A DNA stretch of 64,000 nucleotides, taken from contig NZ_FXWJ01000003.1 of assembly GCF_900177795.1 (NCBI RefSeq), positions 310,001 to 374,000 of the forward strand. The letters are read 5' to 3'. A program made the translations under genes and the position numbers. Source of the DNA: Plantibacter elymi (nom. nud.) (lineage in GTDB: Bacteria; Actinomycetota; Actinomycetes; Actinomycetales; Microbacteriaceae). Positions 59,488 through 64,000 of the stretch are shown here, one piece after another (the first letter of the stretch is position 1; every line of letters starts with the position of its first letter). The notes under the pieces are model-generated. The model did not search any database. It was not told the DNA's origin and was given only the letters and a program-made list of their open reading frames with translations.

Positions 59488-60014
59488 AGCTGCGCTTTGA
59501 GGTTCCGGTTCTTCTCCTCGACCGAGTCGGCGAGGGCCTCGGCGTAGGCGACGAGCGCCTGGTGCAGGGCCTCGTCGGCCGTGGCGAGGATCTTGACGGC
59601 GATCAGCGCGGCGTTCTTCGCGCCGCCGATCGAGACGGTTGCGACCGGCACGCCCGCGGGCATCTGTACGATCGACAGGAGCGAGTCGAGGCCGTCGAGG
59701 CGGGAGAGCGGCACCGGGACGCCGACCACCGGCAGGGTGGTGACGGAGGCGAGCATCCCGGGGAGGTGCGCCGCGCCACCGGCGCCGGCGATGACGACCT
59801 TCACGCCACGGCCGTGGGCGGCCTTGCCGTACGCGATCATCTTCTCGGGCGTGCGGTGGGCCGACAGCACCTCGACCTCGAACGACACGCCGAAGTCGCG
59901 GAGCACCTGCGCCGCATCGCTCATGACGTTCCAGTCGGAGTCCGAGCCCATCACGACGCCGACGAGCGGCGGGGCGTCACGGGACGGGGCGGAGTTCTCG
60001 GGCATGAGCACCAT
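59484..60014 (-). CDS. purE: N5-carboxyaminoimidazole ribonucleotide mutase
   Basis: This 176-residue enzyme of purine synthesis has [29 protein letters not shown] with the catalytic histidine, and [27 protein letters not shown], all diagnostic of class I PurE. ATG 60014 or the ATG at 60005 may be the start. The usual partner purK is not adjacent; instead an LCP gene overlaps by four bases downstream. Confidence 0.96.
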   Translation of the reverse strand: MVLMPENSAPSRDAPPLVGVVMGSDSDWNVMSDAAQVLRDFGVSFEVEVLSAHRTPEKMIAYGKAAHGRGVKVVIAGAGGAAHLPGMLASVTTLPVVGVPVPLSRLDGLDSLLSIVQMPAGVPVATVSIGGAKNAALIAVKILATADEALHQALVAYAEALADSVEEKNRNLKAQL

Positions 60015-60139
60015 CGTAGATCGCGGTGCCTGAAGATCGGCTCAGGACGCACCGCAGCCGACGGACGAGCCCTGACCCGGGCGACCCCAGTCCGGGGACG
60101 CCTGCGCACCGCGCAGCGCACCGATCGACAGGTGTCTGG

Positions 60140-60145
60140 GACAAT
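60140..60145 (+). promoter_or_regulatory. -10 box of probable leaderless promoter, VIT1 gene
   Basis: GACAAT, preceded by an extended -10 TG at 60137-60138, ends 6 nt before the ATG at 60152. Confidence 0.5.
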
Positions 60146-60151
60146 CGGCGG

Positions 60152-61255
60152 ATGAGCACGTCGACCGCGGATGGATCCGCAGCACACCATGAGCCACCCA
60201 GCCAGCGCGAGCTGCGGCGGTGGCGCGGGTACCTCGCCGACGAACGCGCCGAAGCCGCCGTCTACCGGGATCTCGCCGGTCGGCGGAGCGGTGAGGAGCG
60301 CGACATCCTGCTCGCGCTCGCCGAGGCCGAGAAACGCCACGAGTCGCACTGGATCGCCCTGCTCGGCGACGACATCGGCAAGCCGCAACGCGGTGACCTG
60401 CGGACCCGGCTGCTCGGCTGGCTCGCGAGGCGGTTCGGATCCGTCTTCGTCCTGGCGCTCGTCCAGCGTGCCGAGTCACGCTCTCCCTACGCGACCGAAC
60501 GGGCGGCAACCGAGCGGATGGCCGCCGACGAGCAGATCCACGAGGAGGTCGTCCGGGGCCTGGCCGCCCGCGGACGCAACCGTCTGTCCGGAACCTTCCG
60601 GGCGGCCGTGTTCGGGGCGAACGACGGACTCGTCTCGAACCTCGCACTCGTCATCGGCATGAGCGCCACCGGCGTCGGCAACGGCGTCGTCCTCGCCGCC
60701 GGGCTGGCGGGCCTCCTGGCGGGCGCGCTGTCGATGGGAGCCGGCGAGTACGTCTCGGTCCGGTCGCAGCGGGAACTGCTCGAGGCGTCCAGCCCCAACC
60801 CGGCGGCCGACGACGCCCTCCCCCACCTCGACGTCGACGCGAACGAACTCGCGCTCGTCTATCGGGCACGCGGAATGGAGGTCGAGGAAGCCGAGGCCCA
60901 CGCCGCTGACGTCCTGGCCCGCGTCGGCGCCGGCACCTACCAGCGCGAGGCCCGCACGGCGATGGAGCACGAGGCCATCGGGACCGGGCTCGGTGCCGCG
61001 CTCTCGAGCTTCTGCTTCTTCGCATCGGGCGCCGTCATCCCGGTCCTGCCCTACCTGTTCGGGCTGCAGGGTGTCGCTGCGCTGCTCGTCGCCGCACTCC
61101 TGGTCGGGGTGGCCCTGCTCGGCACCGGCGCCGTCGTCGGGCTCCTCTCGGGCGGACCCCCGTTCCGCCGGGCACTGCGACAACTGGCGATCGGGTACGG
61201 CGCAGCGGCGGCGACCTACGTGCTCGGCCTACTCTTCGGCGCGAACGTCGGCTGA
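60152..61255 (+). CDS. Ferritin-like domain fused to VIT1/CCC1 iron or manganese transporter
   Basis: This 367-residue protein has an N-terminal ferritin-like helical region (about residues 15-150) with the E-x-x-H-type residues in AEAEKRHESHW and AADEQIHEEV. The C-terminal VIT1/CCC1 domain has five hydrophobic segments (FGANDGLVSNLALVIGMSATG, GALSMGAGEYVSVRSQREL). It resembles MbfA-type exporters that remove iron or manganese from the cytoplasm. It is a stand-alone gene, unrelated to the polysaccharide genes. Confidence 0.9.
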   Translation: MSTSTADGSAAHHEPPSQRELRRWRGYLADERAEAAVYRDLAGRRSGEERDILLALAEAEKRHESHWIALLGDDIGKPQRGDLRTRLLGWLARRFGSVFVLALVQRAESRSPYATERAATERMAADEQIHEEVVRGLAARGRNRLSGTFRAAVFGANDGLVSNLALVIGMSATGVGNGVVLAAGLAGLLAGALSMGAGEYVSVRSQRELLEASSPNPAADDALPHLDVDANELALVYRARGMEVEEAEAHAADVLARVGAGTYQREARTAMEHEAIGTGLGAALSSFCFFASGAVIPVLPYLFGLQGVAALLVAALLVGVALLGTGAVVGLLSGGPPFRRALRQLAIGYGAAAATYVLGLLFGANVG

Positions 61256-61387
61256 CCCGACCGTCGGCTGTCCGCCGAGCGATACCGGGAGCCGATGCGA
61301 ACCCGTCATCTGCCGTCCACGAGCGCGTCACCGGCGTTCCCTACGCTGAGCTCGCTGTCCGTCGACCCGGAGGGCGGAGGAGGGCGC

Positions 61388-63481
61388 GTGAGGGAGGTGC
61401 AGGACCGGACCGACGCGTCTCCCCTCCTCGGAGCAGTTCCGCGCACGCAGCCCGACATCCAGTTGCTCCGCGCGATCGCCGTCCTGTCCGTCGTGGTCTT
61501 CCACCTGTCGTCGAGCCTCCTGCCCGGTGGGTACGCCGGCGTCGACGTGTTCTTCGTCGTCAGCGGATATCTGATCACGAGCCACCTCGCACGCCAGGCC
61601 GACGAGACGGGCCGCGTCGACCTCCCGGCGTTCTGGGCCCGCCGGATCCGGCGACTCCTGCCGGCCGCCCTGCTCGTCCTCGCCGTCACCGCCGTGCTCA
61701 TCTGGCGGCTGGCCCCGCCGAGCGCCTGGACGCAGTTCTTCACCGAGACCGTGGCGAGCGCGACCTCCTGGGAGAACTGGTTCCTGGCCGGGAGCTCCGT
61801 GGACTATCTCGCACAGGGCAGCGCCGCGTCACCGGTCCAGCACTTCTGGTCGCTCTCCGTCGAAGAGCAGTTCTACCTCGGCTGGCCACTCGTCGTCCTG
61901 CTGTGCGTGTGGCTCACCCGGCGGCGACCGTCGGACCTCCGCCGCACCCTCGGTGTGGCGCTCGGGATCATCGGTGCCCTCTCTCTCCTGTGCTCGGTCC
62001 TGTACACCGCGGCGGATCCGGCACCGGCGTACTTCGCCACACCGACCCGTGCCTGGGAGTTCGCGGCCGGCGGTCTGCTCGCGCTCCTCGGGCCGGCCGT
62101 GGTCGTCCACCGCACCCGCTGGCGGACGGCCTCCGGCGTCCTCGGCGTCGTCCTCCTGGCGGTCGCGCTGGTCGCCTTCACCGAGCAGACGGCCTTCCCC
62201 GGGATCGCCGCCGCCCTCCCCGTCCTCGGGACGCTCCTCGTGATCCTCGGTGGGTCGTCGACCCATCGGTGGTCCGTGACGACCCTTGCGCGCACACGTG
62301 CGTCGCTCCTCCTCGGCGATCTCTCCTATTCGCTGTACCTGTGGCACTGGCCGCTCATCGTGGTCGCGCCGTGGGTGCTCGGCGTGCCCGTCGCGCTCGG
62401 CGACCCGCTCGGTCTGGCGGTCGCTGCCGCACTCCTGGTCGTCGCCGTGGTCCTCGCCGCACTGACGAAACGGTTCGTCGAGGACCCCGTCCGACGAGCC
62501 CCGGTCCTCGCGCACGCGCGCTCCGCACGGAGCGTCCTGCTGGCGGGCGCGGCGACCGCACTCGTGCTCTGCATCCCGGCGGCGGGGTTGCTGACCGTCG
62601 CCGCCGAGGAACGGACCCTCGCGAGCACCGTGGACGCCTACGTCTCGGACGGCGAGCCGTGTTTCGGTGCCGATGCGGCCGCGTCGGGCTGCACCAATCC
62701 GGCGTTGGCGGACGAACTCCTGCCGCCGCTGTCGGTGCGGACCGAGGACACTGGCGACACCTTCCGGTGTTCCGCAGCCGCAGACGCCCCGGACTTCCCC
62801 GGCTGCACCTTCGGTTCCGAGCGCCCGGACGCCACGCGGGTCGCGCTCACCGGCAACTCCCACGCCACGATGCTCATCCCCGGACTCGTCGACCAGCTCG
62901 AGGCACGCAACTGGCGGCTCGACGTGTACGTCGGCAAGGGCTGCGAGTGGCGGGCACCGGGACCCGACGACTCGGCGGCCTGCGACGCCCGGCGGACGCT
63001 CATGCAGGAGGCGTTCACGGGTGAGCGCCCGTACGACATCATCCTGGTGACCTCCAAGAGCCCGGACGAGACCTCGGTGGCCGAACAGGCCGCGATCCGC
63101 GGCGCGACGCTCGCCGCGTGGAGACCGGTGCTCGAGCAGGGGACGTCGATCGTGGTGCTGCGGGACAATCCCCGCGTGCCGAACGAAGCCGCGGCGTGCG
63201 TCGACCGCACGAGTGCCGCCGAGCTCATCGCGGGGGCGTGCGCCTTCCCCGTGGCCGAGGCGTACCCGACGTTCGACCTGAACACCGCCACGGCGGCGAT
63301 GACCGACGGCGCCGTGCCGGTCGTGGATCTCGGCGAGCTGTACTGCGCGGCCGGGACCTGTCCGCTCGCCGTCGGGAACGTGCTCGTCTATCGCGATCTG
63401 CACCACATCACGGCCACCTGGTCGCGGACCCTGGGCCCGTTCCTCGTCGACCGGATCCGAGCCGCCACCTCCCGTGGGTGA
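61388..63481 (+). CDS. OafA/YrhL-type acyltransferase 3 with C-terminal SGNH domain
   Basis: This 697-residue membrane protein starts at GTG 61388 behind GGAGG. Its N-terminal acyltransferase-3 domain (ten or so hydrophobic segments) has LLRAIAVLSVVVFHLSSSLLPGGY, the conserved histidine, GVDVFFVVSGYLI and FWARRIRRLLPAAL. The C-terminal extracytoplasmic SGNH hydrolase-like domain has TGNSHATML (Gly-Asn-Ser-His instead of GDSH) and the catalytic-type Asp/His pair in YRDLHHIT. Such fusions O-acetylate cell-surface polymers or peptidoglycan. Several cysteines in the SGNH part (CFGADAAASGC, CSAAADAPDFPGC) may form disulfides. Confidence 0.9.
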   Translation: MREVQDRTDASPLLGAVPRTQPDIQLLRAIAVLSVVVFHLSSSLLPGGYAGVDVFFVVSGYLITSHLARQADETGRVDLPAFWARRIRRLLPAALLVLAVTAVLIWRLAPPSAWTQFFTETVASATSWENWFLAGSSVDYLAQGSAASPVQHFWSLSVEEQFYLGWPLVVLLCVWLTRRRPSDLRRTLGVALGIIGALSLLCSVLYTAADPAPAYFATPTRAWEFAAGGLLALLGPAVVVHRTRWRTASGVLGVVLLAVALVAFTEQTAFPGIAAALPVLGTLLVILGGSSTHRWSVTTLARTRASLLLGDLSYSLYLWHWPLIVVAPWVLGVPVALGDPLGLAVAAALLVVAVVLAALTKRFVEDPVRRAPVLAHARSARSVLLAGAATALVLCIPAAGLLTVAAEERTLASTVDAYVSDGEPCFGADAAASGCTNPALADELLPPLSVRTEDTGDTFRCSAAADAPDFPGCTFGSERPDATRVALTGNSHATMLIPGLVDQLEARNWRLDVYVGKGCEWRAPGPDDSAACDARRTLMQEAFTGERPYDIILVTSKSPDETSVAEQAAIRGATLAAWRPVLEQGTSIVVLRDNPRVPNEAAACVDRTSAAELIAGACAFPVAEAYPTFDLNTATAAMTDGAVPVVDLGELYCAAGTCPLAVGNVLVYRDLHHITATWSRTLGPFLVDRIRAATSRG

Positions 63482-63503
63482 CCAGTCCCTGATCGGGTGG
63501 AGT

Positions 63504-63670
63504 GCCAGCGCGGTGCGCTGATGCGAGGGTGTCGAACCCGGCGTCGGCGCGGTGCGCTGGCGCGAGCGCGGCGGAACCGGCACGAGCGCGGGGCACACGC
63601 GTGAGCGCGCCCCTCCGGAGACCCGCGCTGACGTCCCCGACCCGCGGTGACGTCAGCGCACCGCGCTGGC
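63504..63670. repeat. 18-bp perfect inverted repeat between convergent genes
   Basis: GCCAGCGCGGTGCGCTGA (63504-63521) is the exact reverse complement of 63653-63670. A related GCGGTGCGCTGGCGC lies between. The ~220-bp gap 63482-63702 has no convincing gene; the arms may form a long-range hairpin or a terminator for both convergent genes. Confidence 0.5.
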
Positions 63671-63702
63671 GACCACCCGGGAGAGCTCGGGCGCGGGAGC
63701 GG

Positions 63703-64000
63703 TCAGGCGGAGGTGGGCTCGTACTGCCGACGGTCGCCGACGACGCCCGCGAAGCGGAACGGCGCGCTGGTCTCACGAGGGCGGTCGGAGTCGTGGACGT
63801 CGGCCGACGCCGCGTCCTCCAGGAGCTGCAGGTAGCGGGCGTCGTCGACGACCGTCCTGGCATCGAGCTGCGCACGGTTCGCGTCGCTCCGCAGAGCCGA
63901 GCGGTAACCCGGACGCACGATGCCGCTGAAGCACTCCGCGACCGCACCCGAGCCGTAGCTGAGGAACGCGATACGCCGACCGGTGAGGTCGTCGTCGCCG
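63703..64000 (-). CDS. mvaS: Hydroxymethylglutaryl-CoA synthase, C-terminal part (5' end outside window)
   Basis: The minus-strand frame from the window edge to a stop at 63703 gives the last ~98 residues of a protein with LTGRRIAFLSYGSGAVAECFSGIV. This is the C-terminal SYGSG-x-x-AE-F-F-SG segment of HMG-CoA synthases of the mevalonate pathway. It ends with a FRFAGVVGDRRQYEP tail. The catalytic cysteine lies beyond the window. The mevalonate pathway is present in only some actinobacteria. Confidence 0.8.
   Translation of the reverse strand, partial: GDDDLTGRRIAFLSYGSGAVAECFSGIVRPGYRSALRSDANRAQLDARTVVDDARYLQLLEDAASADVHDSDRPRETSAPFRFAGVVGDRRQYEPTSA

Noticed and set aside
1-64000. tRNA, rRNA, CRISPR, transposase, integrase, phage or riboswitch
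   Set aside because: I looked for cloverleaf-like ends, regular spaced repeats, transposase motifs and recognisable leader structures and saw none I could support.

Overview
This window looks like a chromosomal cell-surface polysaccharide locus of a high-GC actinobacterium, most likely Micrococcales and probably Microbacteriaceae. The reasons are very GC-rich codon use, many GTG starts, a WhiB-family regulator, an LPXTG surface protein, an LCP-family cell-wall ligase, and repeated -10-like boxes (TANNNT) placed 6-9 nt before start codons, as expected for leaderless mRNAs. The genus cannot be assigned from the sequence alone. I saw no tRNA, rRNA, transposase, phage gene or CRISPR array.

Layout. 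Positions 1-7.7 kb form a housekeeping-like flank: a truncated membrane glycosyltransferase, whiB, galE, a small membrane protein, a GATase1/AraC regulator, manA and a glutaryl-CoA-dehydrogenase-like enzyme. 7.8-20.3 kb is the first assembly block: two tandem O-antigen-ligase-like proteins, a polyprenyl glycosylphosphotransferase (initiating enzyme), a pyruvyl transferase coupled to a polymerase-like membrane protein, several glycosyltransferases, a hexapeptide acetyltransferase and a Wzx-type flippase. 20.4-29.5 kb holds a minus-strand gmd-colC-colD GDP-colitose-type operon next to a GH65 phosphorylase/beta-phosphoglucomutase pair, flanked on both sides by two closely related GT4 genes in direct orientation. 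29.5-35.2 kb holds two GT2 enzymes, a DUF2304 protein, a second flippase, a dTDP-rhamnose-4-epimerase-like SDR and an acyltransferase.

35.4-46.8 kb is the most unusual part. An LPXTG protein and a lipoprotein/LGFP-repeat protein pair lie around a module of an LpxA-like acyltransferase, a DegT aminotransferase, a Gfo/Idh/MocA dehydrogenase, GtrA, and a GT2 with C-terminal membrane helices. Two oppositely oriented DUF2142 (GT-C-like) membrane proteins flank that module. 46.9-57.1 kb is a second export system (Wzm/Wzt-type ABC transporter) with rhamnan-type glycosyltransferases and rmlA, rmlC and rmlD, but no rmlB. 57.2-64 kb returns to flank: a methyltransferase, an LCP ligase overlapping purE, a ferritin-like/VIT1 transporter, an OafA-type acyltransferase with an SGNH domain, and the 3' end of an HMG-CoA synthase gene.

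How the parts may work together (inference). ManA/Gmd/ColC/ColD supply GDP-colitose-like sugars. RmlA/C/D (with RmlB from elsewhere) and an epimerase supply dTDP-L-rhamnose and perhaps dTDP-6-deoxy-L-talose. GalE supplies UDP-galactose. The DegT/Gfo/LpxA-like trio would make a UDP-3-acylamino sugar that the GT2/GtrA/DUF2142 set could add to polymer outside the membrane. One polymer would be exported by flippase and polymerase, another by the ABC transporter. The LCP protein would attach polymers to peptidoglycan.
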